A DNA stretch of 51,117 nucleotides from JAAYZK01 sp964535025 (GCA_964535025.1 CAZHRW010000257.1:1-51117); one strand, 5' to 3'; positions 9,858-17,226 are shown, numbered from the stretch's first letter. Made by a program: numbers and translations. Notes: a model not told the origin generated them from the letters alone.

Positions 9858-10505
9858 TCACGCGTGCGACGGGTGGCGCCGGCGTGCCTGCCGCAGCAGA
9901 TCAAGGACCTCCGCGTCGGAGGTCTGATCGAAGTATTGATACCATCGCCCCACGGCCTGGAAATCGGGCGGCGCGGTCAGGCAGACCAGTTCGTCGACCT
10001 CGCCGGCCAGATGGGCGGCAGTCTCGGGCGGCGCGACCGGCACGGCCAGCACGATCCGCGCAGGCTGCATCTGGCGCAGGGCCTGCACCGCCGCCCGGGC
10101 GGTCCCGCCGGTGGCCAGCCCGTCGTCGATCAGCACGACGGTTCGGCCGGCCACGTTCAGGCCGCCGAGCCCCTCCCGATAGATCGCTTCGCGCCGCCGC
10201 AGCTCGGCCCGCTCGGCCTCGACGACCCGGTGGATCTCTTCGTCGCTGAGCCCCAACACCCGGACGGTGTGATCGTCCAGGATGCACACATCGCCGCTGA
10301 TCGCGCCGAATCCGAACTCCGGCTGCATCGGGGCGCCGAGCTTGCGGACGACCAACACATCCAGCGGCGCCTCCAGCGCCCGGGCGACGGCCGCCGCCAC
10401 GACCACCCCTCCGCGCGGCAGGGCCAGGATGATCGGGTCGGCCTCCCGGAGATGGTCCAGGGCCTCCGCCAGGCGAAGACCGGCTTCCGTACGGTCTCGG
10501 AACAT
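9858..10505 (-). CDS. phosphoribosyltransferase family protein
   Basis: 215 residues of type I PRTase fold. The PRPP-binding loop VVLIDDGLATGGTA is at about 123-136, with the paired aspartates 127-128. The N-terminal ALPRGGVVVAAAVA segment is typical of the stand-alone PRTases found next to dienelactone-hydrolase-like genes. The acceptor base is unknown. A good ribosome site (GGAGGT, 8-base spacer) supports the ATG at 10505. It is the first gene of a likely two-gene unit with the alpha/beta hydrolase. Confidence 0.9.
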   Translation of the reverse strand: MFRDRTEAGLRLAEALDHLREADPIILALPRGGVVVAAAVARALEAPLDVLVVRKLGAPMQPEFGFGAISGDVCILDDHTVRVLGLSDEEIHRVVEAERAELRRREAIYREGLGGLNVAGRTVVLIDDGLATGGTARAAVQALRQMQPARIVLAVPVAPPETAAHLAGEVDELVCLTAPPDFQAVGRWYQYFDQTSDAEVLDLLRQARRRHPSHA

Positions 10506-10559
10506 CTTAGCGTACCTCCAACCCCCGCCAAAGTCTCGCTAAGCAACGGTTCTCTCTCG

Positions 10560-10582
10560 GCCGGCCGCCACGAGCGGCCGGC
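10560..10582. terminator. GC hairpin between YbhB-like and PRTase genes
   Basis: 9-bp perfect arms (10560-10568, 10574-10582) around a 5-nt loop, in the 118-base gap downstream of the YbhB-like gene. There is no U-run, so it may be a Rho-type pause or just structure. Confidence 0.4.
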
Positions 10583-10623
10583 GCCGCGGGAAACCGCCGC
10601 ACCCGTCGGGCTCCATGGGAATT

Positions 10624-11208
10624 CTACGGGCTTGGTGCCGTGGAGGGCGCTCGGCTGTAAGTGCCGACCAGGTCGGCCGTCTCGAGGATGTGGCCGGCCA
10701 TCGCGCCCAGCAGGCCCGCCTTGTCCAGACCCGGGGCGGCCAGGAGGGGCGCATCGAGGGCGTACAGCCGGAAGTGGTAGTGGTGCACGCCGCCCCCCGG
10801 CGGCGGCGACGGGCCGCGATAGCCGATCGTGTTGCCGCTGTTGGCGCCCTGCCGGGCCCCTGTCGGGACCTCCGGCAGGGCGACCGGATCGATCCCGGCC
10901 GGCAGGTAGGGGTAGGTGGCGTCGATGCGGTAGATCAGCCAGTGGACCCACGGCGCCGGTTGCGGGGCGTCGGGGTCCTCCACGATCAACGCCAGGCTCC
11001 GCGTGCCTTCCGGCAGGTTCGCCCACTGCAGCGGCGGGGAGATGTTCCGCCCGTCCGCGGTGTAAATCGCCGGAATCGGCTCGCCCGGCCCGAAGGCGGT
11101 GCTGGTCAGCCGCATCCGGCCCGAAAGCTCCCCCGCCGGACGGCAGGCGAGCGGCAGGGCCAGCAGCACGAGGACGATGAATCCCGTAGGACGATGCGAT
11201 CCGGTCAT
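10624..11208 (-). CDS. YbhB/YbcL (PEBP/RKIP-like) family lipoprotein
   Basis: 194 residues. The N-terminus (RPTGFIVLVLLALPLAC) is a lipoprotein signal with Cys22 as the likely lipidated residue. The remainder is a phosphatidylethanolamine-binding-protein fold: TSTAFGPGEPIP, the DPDAP...WVHWLIY core and the late GGGVHHYHFRLYALD strand with its ligand-pocket histidines. The role of bacterial members is unclear. The ATG at 11208 has a GGAG site 7 bases upstream. It is divergent from the propeller-like gene, with about 170 bases between. Confidence 0.9.
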   Translation of the reverse strand: MTGSHRPTGFIVLVLLALPLACRPAGELSGRMRLTSTAFGPGEPIPAIYTADGRNISPPLQWANLPEGTRSLALIVEDPDAPQPAPWVHWLIYRIDATYPYLPAGIDPVALPEVPTGARQGANSGNTIGYRGPSPPPGGGVHHYHFRLYALDAPLLAAPGLDKAGLLGAMAGHILETADLVGTYSRAPSTAPSP

Positions 11209-11306
11209 GCGGTCACTCCGGCTTCAGGGGCGGACCCTTCCCGTCGCTATTGTAGACGGCCGGGCGGCTTGCATCCGCTTCGCCTGGAAAAACCCGCGGA
11301 CATCCG

Positions 11307-11334
11307 TTGCATCGTTCGGGCGATTCGGTATGCT
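11307..11334 (+). promoter_or_regulatory. sigma70-type promoter for the propeller-like gene
   Basis: TTGCAT (11307-11312), 16-base spacer, TATGCT (11329-11334). Transcription would start near 11341, leaving a leader of about 37 bases with an AGGAGG ribosome site. Confidence 0.5.
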
Positions 11335-11377
11335 CGGCCGCGACATCAGAGCCGTCGACCCAACCAGGAGGTGTTCC

Positions 11378-12652
11378 GTGACTGACGCCGATGCCGTGCT
11401 CCCGACCCGCCTGCACCCGTCGGGCTTCACCATGGCCGATTCGAACTTCTATTCCCTCACCCGCGTGTCCGACGGGCGACTCTACTATACCCTCTGCAGC
11501 CACAACATCAACACGCACGGCCGCGTCTACCGCTACGACACCACCACCGAGACCGTCGAGTTGATCTGCGACCTCGGCGAGGTCGCCGGCGAAGCGGGCT
11601 TGAAGACCCTCCCGCAGGGCAAGAGCCACAGCCCGTTCTTCGAGCGCGAGGGGATCCTCTACTTCGCCACGCACTACGGCTACTTCGCCACCACCGACAA
11701 GCGCGAGGAGCCCGCCGACGTGCCCGAAGGCTACAAGCCGTACCCCGGCGGACACCTGATGTCCTACAACATGGGCACCGGTGAACTGCGCGACCTGGCC
11801 AAGGCGCCGCCGGAAGAGGGCATCCTCACGCTCAACATGGATCCCCGGCGGGGCCTGCTGTACGGGCTGACCTGGCCGAAGGGGTACTTCCTCGTCTACG
11901 ACATCGCCGCCGGCGAGCTGCGCAACCTCGGGCCCGCGTGCGGCGGGGGGGAAGCGGGGCGGGGCGAGGACTACTTCTGCCTGGTCCGCAGCTTCGCGGT
12001 CGACCCCCGCGACGGGCGGGTGTACTTCACCTGCGCCGACGGCCGCGTCGTCCGCTATGACCCCGACCACGCGCCCGACCGCGTCGAGACCGTCGAGGGC
12101 CTGTCGTTCAAGCGGGATATCTTCGGCTGCTGGGACCACACCCGCCCCGGCCACCAGGGCTACAACTGGCGCGACATCCGCTGGCACGAACCCACCGGGC
12201 TGTTCTGGGGCGTGCACCCCAAGAGCGGGTGGCTGTTCACCTTCGACCCGCCGGCCGGCAGGATCGAGCTCATCGAGCGGATCTGCAGCGAGCCCCTCCG
12301 CCGCAGCGGGGCGTTCGAGCCCTTCCGCTACGGCTACCTCACCCTCACGTTCGGCGACGACAACGAGACGATCTACTACCTCACCGGCACCGGCCCGCTG
12401 ATCGCCGAGGACGGCCGGACCGTCAAGGAAACCACCCGCCTGGTCACCTACAACATCCGCACGGGCGCCCGGATCGATCACGGCGTCCTGCGGCTCGACG
12501 ACGGCCGCTACCCCACCATGAGCCAGTCGATCGCCTACGGACCCGACCGGCGGATCTACGCCTGCCCGTGGATCGAAAAGCCCCACCGCAAAGAGGGCGA
12601 ACGCCCCCGCCACCAGTGCGACCTGATCAGCGTGGCCGATCCGCTCACCTAG
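11378..12652 (+). CDS. predicted beta-propeller-like protein, function unknown
   Basis: 424 residues from a GTG start at 11378, chosen for the strong AGGAGG site ending 4-5 bases upstream. The frame extends further 5' but that stretch lies over the divergent promoter region. Repeated motifs such as GRVYRYD, GRVVRYD, GWLFTFD and repeated Tyr/Asp-rich strands suggest a 6- or 7-bladed propeller of the NHL/SMP-30 kind. There is no signal peptide, so a cytoplasmic location is likely. The function is unrecognised; a sugar-acid or polyuronate role would be a guess. It ends overlapping the convergent ABC gene by four bases. Confidence 0.75.
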   Translation: MTDADAVLPTRLHPSGFTMADSNFYSLTRVSDGRLYYTLCSHNINTHGRVYRYDTTTETVELICDLGEVAGEAGLKTLPQGKSHSPFFEREGILYFATHYGYFATTDKREEPADVPEGYKPYPGGHLMSYNMGTGELRDLAKAPPEEGILTLNMDPRRGLLYGLTWPKGYFLVYDIAAGELRNLGPACGGGEAGRGEDYFCLVRSFAVDPRDGRVYFTCADGRVVRYDPDHAPDRVETVEGLSFKRDIFGCWDHTRPGHQGYNWRDIRWHEPTGLFWGVHPKSGWLFTFDPPAGRIELIERICSEPLRRSGAFEPFRYGYLTLTFGDDNETIYYLTGTGPLIAEDGRTVKETTRLVTYNIRTGARIDHGVLRLDDGRYPTMSQSIAYGPDRRIYACPWIEKPHRKEGERPRHQCDLISVADPLT

Positions 12653-13437
12653 CGGGCGCCACCGATCCGCGGCCAGTAGCGGCCGTCGTGGCGGTCGATG
12701 CGGATGGGGATCTTCAGGACCGACGAGAGCACGGCGCCGTCGAGGATCGTCTCGATCGGCCCCTGGGCGGCGACGCTGCCGCCATCGAGCAGCAGGGCGT
12801 GGGAGAACGCCGGGGTGATCTCCTCGATGTGGTGCGTGACGAACACCAGCGTCATGTCGCCGCGGGCCGCCAGCGCGTCGATCGTCGCCAGCAGGTGCTC
12901 GCGGGTGGGCAGGTCCAGCCCGGCGCAGGGCTCGTCGAGAATGAGCAGCTCCGGGGCCGCCATCATCGCCCGGGCGATGAGGATCTTCTGCTGTTCGCCC
13001 AGCGAGCAGACGCCGAACCGCGACGCGGCCACCCCCTCGCAGCCGAGGTCGGCCAGCAGCTCGCCGGCGCGGTCGACCTGCTCGGCCGTCGGCTCGGCGT
13101 ACAGAGCCGCCGAGGCCCGCAGGCCCGACAGGACGATCGCCAGGGCGCTCTGGTGGCGGTGGATCATCTCGGCCAGGGCGGAACTGACCCACCCGATCCG
13201 CGTGCGCAGCTCGCGGAGGTCGACCGTGCCGAACGGATGGCCCAGCACGCTGACGCTGCCCCGCGTCGGCCACAGCGTCCCCGAGGCCACCCGCAGCAGC
13301 GTCGTCTTGCCCGAGCCGTTGGCGCCGATCATCGCCCAATGCTCGCCGGGGGCGACCCGCCAGGTGATCTCGCGCAGGATCGTCCGGCCGTCGCGGACGA
13401 GGTGGATGCCGTCGAGGTCGAGGATCGTCTCACGCAT
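12649..13437 (-). CDS. ABC transporter ATP-binding protein (YlmA/ModF-like single ATPase)
   Basis: 262 residues from ATG 13437. Walker A GANGSGKT is at 38-45 and Walker B is LLILDEP. The signature is an atypical CSLGEQQK rather than LSGGQ, and the H-loop is FVTHH. This signature, together with the STEITWRV-like N-terminus, resembles the YlmA/ModF-type ATPases that often lack a permease neighbour, and none is present here. Its substrate is therefore unknown. The upstream 14 codons in frame are ignored because a promoter lies there. The start would be almost leaderless (see promoter). Confidence 0.85.
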   Translation of the reverse strand: MRETILDLDGIHLVRDGRTILREITWRVAPGEHWAMIGANGSGKTTLLRVASGTLWPTRGSVSVLGHPFGTVDLRELRTRIGWVSSALAEMIHRHQSALAIVLSGLRASAALYAEPTAEQVDRAGELLADLGCEGVAASRFGVCSLGEQQKILIARAMMAAPELLILDEPCAGLDLPTREHLLATIDALAARGDMTLVFVTHHIEEITPAFSHALLLDGGSVAAQGPIETILDGAVLSSVLKIPIRIDRHDGRYWPRIGGAR

Positions 13438-13444
13438 GGGGCGG

Positions 13445-13474
13445 ATTCTACGCCCGCCGGCGAACCCGATGCAA
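13445..13474 (-). promoter_or_regulatory. promoter giving a nearly leaderless ABC ATPase transcript
   Basis: On the minus strand: TTGCAT (13474-13469), 18-base spacer, TAGAAT (13450-13445). A start 7 bases past the -10 falls at about 13438, right at the ATG. No good ribosome site is seen. Confidence 0.5.
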
Positions 13475-13582
13475 ACCAAACCTTTTGGGTGCGCATTGAA
13501 AGAGTTTTTTTCGCGACGATGGAGGATGCCGTCTTTGGGGGTACCTTGCTGGCGCTAAGTCCTTTTATCTAAATGGTTTAAG

Positions 13583-13607
13583 ATGCCGTCCCCGCCTTGG
13601 ACGGCAT
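13583..13607. terminator. perfect 9-bp hairpin, no gene to terminate
   Basis: ATGCCGTCC and GGACGGCAT flank a 7-nt loop. A half copy (GATGCCGTC) occurs about 60 bases earlier, at 13524-13532. There is no clear U-run on either side, so a terminator role is uncertain. Confidence 0.35.
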
Positions 13608-13646
13608 GCTGTGTTGTTAGCCTATTCTGTCACCGGTTATGGGTTT

Positions 13647-13697
13647 AACTTTGTGCAGCGCGGGCTTCACATTGTTGAGCAAAGGGTTCATTTTGTT
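13647..13697 (-). repeat. left array: three 21-bp-period repeats
   Basis: Nine-base cores related to CACAAANTG read on the minus strand start at 13647, 13668 and 13689, spaced exactly 21 bases. The same core appears on the plus strand in the right array. Read as codons they give heptads such as SLNKMN and ALHKVK. Confidence 0.75.
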
Positions 13698-13886
13698 CAA
13701 GGATCGTTAAATCGCAGGACGGCCCAGACCCTGCAGCTTGTGCAGCTTGCCCAGGTTAACGGCATAAAACCCGAATTCTCTGAATAACAAGCCGGGACGG
13801 CCGTCAATGTCGCAGAAAAACGGGACTGTATAACCCCGCTGTTTCCGGGGTGTTCGCCGGCGGACAGGATAATGCATCGATCGTTT

Positions 13887-13979
13887 CACAAAATGGATCG
13901 GCGCCGTCATAAAATGAAGGGTAAGCTTAACAAACTGTCAAATTCGCTTCACAAAGTGAAGTTCGCGTTTCACAAACTG
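13887..13979 (+). repeat. right array: five 21-bp-period repeats
   Basis: Cores CACAAAATG, CATAAAATG, AACAAACTG, CACAAAGTG and CACAAACTG start at 13887, 13908, 13929, 13950 and 13971, exactly 21 bases apart. Translated in the frame of the downstream GH3 gene they give heptads FHKM, RHKM, LNKL, LHKV, FHKL. They could be protein-binding iterons or a decayed coiled-coil coding repeat. Confidence 0.8.
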
Positions 13980-14138
13980 TCATTCGCCAACGTCCCCCGT
14001 CTGGCCGTCCCGCGCCGGCGCGCCGCCGGGGCTGAAAGTTGCCGAGTTCCCCCGTGCCGCCGCCGTGTTGCAATCGGCCCCGCGGGCGGCCATGATGGCG
14101 GCCTTTGGTTTCGCAGACCGCACCGGAGGCATCCTACC

Positions 14139-16475
14139 GTGGCCCAACGCACGCCCGTTTACCTCGACCCCCGACGGCCCGTCGACGCCCGCGTGGCCGA
14201 CCTGATGGGGCGGATGACGCTCGCCGAGAAGCTCGGACAGATCCGCTACCTCAACGGCGCCGCCGCCGGCATGGACGAAGGCCGTCCCTACACCGCCGAC
14301 GCGCTGCCCGCCGACCTGCGGACCGCCCTGGCCGGCGGGTTGGGCAACCTGTTCTACCGCATCCGCGCCCGCGATTCGGCGGCCGTCACCGCCGCCAACT
14401 GCAACGCCATGCAGGCGGTGATCCGCCGCGACAGCCGCCTGAAGATCCCCCTGCTGATCGCCACCGAGGCCCTCCAGGGCGTGATGATCGACGACGCCAC
14501 CGCCACGCCGTCCCCGCTGGCCCTGGCGGCGAGCTGGCAGCCGTCGCTCGTGCGGGAGCTGTACGCCATGATCGCCCTCGAGCTGCGCAGTCGCGGCATC
14601 CACATGGCCTATGCCCCCGTCCTCGACGTCGCCGGCGAGCCCCGCTGGGGACGCGTCCAGGAGACCTACGGCGAGGATCCCCACCTCGCCGCCGAGCTGG
14701 CCGTCGCCTGCGTCAGGGGCTTGCAGGGCGAGGGCGAGACCGTCGACGACCGCCACGTCGCCGCCTGCGCCAAGCACTTCGCCGGCTACGGCGACAGCCT
14801 GGGCGGGCGCAACTTCGCCCCCTGCCCGCTGAGCGAACGCGAGCTGCTCAGACGCCACTACCCGCCGTTCCGCCGTGCCATCGAAGCCGCCGGCCTGCTG
14901 GGCGTCATGGCCGGCCACCACGATATCGACGGCGTGCCCTGCCACGCCAACGGCCACCTGCTCACCGAGGTCCTCCGCGACCGCTGGGGCTTCCGCGGGC
15001 TGGTCGTCTCCGACGCCAACGACATCTACCGCCTCATGGACCTGCACCGCGTCGCCGACACGCCCGAGGACGCGGCCGTGCTCGCGCTCACCGCCGGCGT
15101 GGACCTCGATATCACCGCCAGCACCTGCTACAGCCGCCTCGGCGACCTGCTCGCCGCCGGCCGCATCTCCGAGGCGCTGATCGACCGCGTGGTCGAGCGG
15201 ATCCTCTACGTGAAGATCAAGCTCGGCCTGTTCGAGCAGCCCTTCGTCGACGCCGCCCGAGCCGCCGAGCTGGCCTCGTGCGAGGCCCACCAGGCGATCT
15301 CGCGGCGGGCCGCGGCCGCGTCGGTGGTCCTGCTGCGCAACGAAGGGCCGCTGCTGCCGCTGGAGGCCAGGCGGGGCCTGCGGCTGGCCCTGATCGGCCC
15401 GCTGGCCAAACACACCGAGCTGGGCGGCTACCGGCCGCCGTTCGTCGAGTCGGTCAGCGTGTTCGACGCGCTGAGCGCGCGGTGCGCCCGGGCGGGCATG
15501 GAGCTGCTGTTCGCCGAAGGCTGCCGCATCGTGGAGGCCCCCGGCGGCAACCCCGCGCTCGTCAGCGACGCCGACAACGCCGACGCCCTCGCCGCCGCGG
15601 CCGAGACGGCCGCCGCCGCCGACGTGGTGGTCCTGTGCGTCGGCGACACCGGCGCCACCTGCCGCGAGGCCGCCTACAAGGGCGACCAGCGCGGCGACCG
15701 CGACAACCTGGACCTGGCCGGGTCCCAGACGGCCCTGCTGGCCGCGTGCCTGGGCGCCGGCACGCCGCTGGTGGTCCTGGCGTTCAACGGACGGCCCGTG
15801 ACGTTCGGCCCGCAGCTCGAACGGATCGACGCGCTGTGCTGCTGCGGGTACCTCGGCCAGCAGACCGGCCGCGTCGTCGCCGATCTGCTGTTCGGCGACA
15901 TCGCCCCGTCCGGCAAGCTGCCGATCACCTTTCCCAGGACCGTCGGCCAGGTGCCCCTGCGCTACGATCTGCCCCGCGCCGCCACGCACCGGCAGTACCT
16001 GTTCACCGGCAACGCCCCGGCCTTTCCCTTCGGGTACGGCCTGAGCTACACGACCTTCGCCGTCTCGCCGCCGGAGGTCGCCGACGCGACGATCGCCGCG
16101 GGCGGCAGCACGACGGTTTCGGTCACCGTCACCAATACCGGCGCCCGCGCCGGCGCCGAGGTGGTGCAGCTCTACATCCACGACGAGATCGCCTCGACGG
16201 TCCGCGGCCTGATCGAGCTGAAAGGCTTCGAGAAGGTCTTGCTCGAGCCGGGCGCCTCGAAGCGTGTGAGCTTCACCGTGGGCCCGGCGGCCTTGGGGTA
16301 TTGGGATCGCGACCTGCGGTACATCGTCGAGCCGGGCGACTTCCGCCTGCGGGTAGGGACATGCTCGGATCGATCGCTGGGCGAAGCGCGGACGGTGCGG
16401 CTGCGCGTGGAGGGGCCGGCTGTGGCGGTGGAGGGGATGGACTGTATGGACGGAATGGACAGAATGGACGGCTGA
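14139..16475 (+). CDS. glycoside hydrolase family 3 (beta-glucosidase/beta-xylosidase-like)
   Basis: 778 residues from GTG 14139, chosen because a CGGAGG site lies nine bases upstream and family homology starts here. The same frame is open back to 13872, through the 21-bp array. Domains: GH3 N-terminal barrel (about 10-320) with KHFAGYGD near 212 and the nucleophile Asp292 in GLVVSDAND; GH3 C domain (about 350-600) with the GDTGATCREAAYKGDQRGDRDNL region; and a C-terminal Fn3-like domain (about 660-755). It likely removes terminal beta-glucosyl or xylosyl units. No signal peptide is seen. The last 12 residues (MDCMDGMDRMDG) are encoded by a dispersed TGGAC repeat and look like a recent addition. 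Confidence 0.93.
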   Translation: MAQRTPVYLDPRRPVDARVADLMGRMTLAEKLGQIRYLNGAAAGMDEGRPYTADALPADLRTALAGGLGNLFYRIRARDSAAVTAANCNAMQAVIRRDSRLKIPLLIATEALQGVMIDDATATPSPLALAASWQPSLVRELYAMIALELRSRGIHMAYAPVLDVAGEPRWGRVQETYGEDPHLAAELAVACVRGLQGEGETVDDRHVAACAKHFAGYGDSLGGRNFAPCPLSERELLRRHYPPFRRAIEAAGLLGVMAGHHDIDGVPCHANGHLLTEVLRDRWGFRGLVVSDANDIYRLMDLHRVADTPEDAAVLALTAGVDLDITASTCYSRLGDLLAAGRISEALIDRVVERILYVKIKLGLFEQPFVDAARAAELASCEAHQAISRRAAAASVVLLRNEGPLLPLEARRGLRLALIGPLAKHTELGGYRPPFVESVSVFDALSARCARAGMELLFAEGCRIVEAPGGNPALVSDADNADALAAAAETAAAADVVVLCVGDTGATCREAAYKGDQRGDRDNLDLAGSQTALLAACLGAGTPLVVLAFNGRPVTFGPQLERIDALCCCGYLGQQTGRVVADLLFGDIAPSGKLPITFPRTVGQVPLRYDLPRAATHRQYLFTGNAPAFPFGYGLSYTTFAVSPPEVADATIAAGGSTTVSVTVTNTGARAGAEVVQLYIHDEIASTVRGLIELKGFEKVLLEPGASKRVSFTVGPAALGYWDRDLRYIVEPGDFRLRVGTCSDRSLGEARTVRLRVEGPAVAVEGMDCMDGMDRMDG

Positions 16476-16491
16476 CGCGTGCTTCGGCGAT
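16437..16491 (+). repeat. TGGAC 9-bp-period repeat, copy 1 (in GH3 3' end)
   Basis: ATGGACNNN units every nine bases, followed by GGCTGACGC and a CTTCGGCGAT end. Positions 16452-16491 match the reverse complement of 17131-17170 at 38 of 40 bases. It supplies the GH3 stop codon and C-terminal tail. Confidence 0.85.
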
Positions 16492-16520
16492 CCCGCCACC
16501 AGGAACCGGTGCCCGTGCGA

Positions 16521-16912
16521 AAGAAGCCCCGAAGGCTGGCGGAGTTTAGCCGGGGGCGCGAGCCCCGAGCAAGTGTCCCGTAAAGCGGGAGAGCCCCGAA
16601 GGGGCGGTGGAGTTTAGCCGGGGGCGTCAGCCCCCGGAACCGGTGGCCCTTAATCATGAGAGAGCCCCGAAGGGGCGACGGAATCTGTGCCGGGGGGTCG
16701 AGCAGACGATGGGGGAGTTTAGCCTCACGTGGGCCTGGGGTGCCGCCCTTCGTTCGGGGGCTGTCGCCCCCTGTGGCATTCCGTCGCCCCTTCCGCCTTC
16801 GCCCGATGGGCTACGGCGGACAGGCCGGGGCTTGTTCACGAGGGAAGGCCATTGTCCGGGGGCTTCGCCCCCGGCAAAACTCCGGTCGCCCCTGCGGGGC
16901 TCTTGTGCAACA
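16521..16912. repeat. cluster of AGCCCCGAAGGGGC palindromic repeats
   Basis: The unit is a GAGCCCCGAAGGGGCG hairpin, a GGAGTTTAGCC spacer, then a second hairpin CGGGGGCGTCAGCCCCCG. Direct copies begin at about 16521 (degenerate), 16590 and 16660. An altered one lies near 16712-16770 and an inverted one at 16854-16912. REP-like, non-coding. Confidence 0.8.
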
Positions 16913-17030
16913 CCGGCAGACGCTGCCGTCCCGAAAAGGCGGGCGGGGCGGGAGTGTCGCACGGCGCGCGACGAAAGGAAGCCCCATGCGTGAGCATGGG
17001 GTGCCGTTCGAAGGCGCCGGACCGCGGAAC

Positions 17031-17072
17031 ACATGGACGGAATGGACACGATGGACCGGATGGACGGCTGGC
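17031..17072 (+). repeat. TGGAC 9-bp-period repeat, copy 2
   Basis: Four ATGGACNNN-type units ending in GGCTGGCGCC, in the same orientation as copy 1. Confidence 0.8.
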
Positions 17073-17130
17073 GCCCCGGCGTGCATGCCCGCGGTTCGGC
17101 GCCCGATGAACCGGTTGGGCGCGCGGCGGC

Positions 17131-17192
17131 ATCGCCGAAGCGAGCGTCAGCCGTCCATTCTGTCCATTCCGACCATCGCGTCCATCGCCTCC
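17131..17192 (-). repeat. TGGAC 9-bp-period repeat, copy 3 (inverted)
   Basis: ATCGCCGAAGC...GCGTCAGCCGTCC followed by NNNGTCCAT units. It is an almost exact reverse complement of copy 1 over 40 bases, so copies 1 and 3 bracket about 640 bases as an inverted repeat. Confidence 0.85.
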
Positions 17193-17193
17193 A

Positions 17194-17223
17194 CCGCTGC
17201 CGCCCGCGCCCGGGCGGCAGCGG
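17194..17223 (-). terminator. 12-bp GC hairpin after the small lipoprotein gene
   Basis: Perfect arms 17194-17205 and 17212-17223 around a 6-nt loop, directly after the minus-strand stop codon at 17227-17229. No U-run. Confidence 0.5.
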
Positions 17224-17226
17224 CGG

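Larger units (their letters stand above)
13438..14138. other. comparatively AT-rich 0.7-kb intergenic region with repeat arrays
   Basis: No supported gene. It holds the ABC promoter (13445-13474), a perfect 9-bp hairpin (13583-13607), two opposed 21-bp-period repeat arrays, a 6-bp hairpin (13833-13851) and the GTG leader of the GH3 gene. A 67-codon minus-strand frame (13707-13910) is open but has no recognisable homology. Base composition is clearly less GC-rich than in the flanking genes. Confidence 0.7.
16476..17226. other. 0.75-kb gene-free repeat island between GH3 and lipoprotein genes
   Basis: No coding frame here is credible: frames open on both strands read through palindromes and encode Arg/Pro/Gly-rich text. 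The content is three TGGAC-type repeat copies, the AGCCCCGAAGGGGC cluster and, at the right end, a terminator-like hairpin for the minus-strand lipoprotein gene. Confidence 0.75.

Noticed and set aside
11213..13339. 708-codon minus-strand frame across the propeller-like and ABC genes
   Set aside because: It overlaps two supported genes in other frames and has no recognisable domain.
13640..13985. CRISPR-like array from the 21-bp periodic repeats
   Set aside because: The period is 21 bases with a 9-base degenerate core, so there is no room for repeat plus spacer, and no cas genes are present.
13872..14138. Upstream ATG start for GH3 adding a heptad-repeat N-terminus
   Set aside because: A good ribosome site precedes the GTG at 14139 where GH3 homology begins; the extension is repeat array followed by Arg/Pro-rich sequence.
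14105..16549. 814-codon frame in a second register over GH3
   Set aside because: Arg/Pro/Gly-rich shadow of the GH3 gene without motifs.
16437..17192. CRISPR or direct tandem array from the TGGAC units
   Set aside because: Nine-base units without spacers; this is a short-period repeat.
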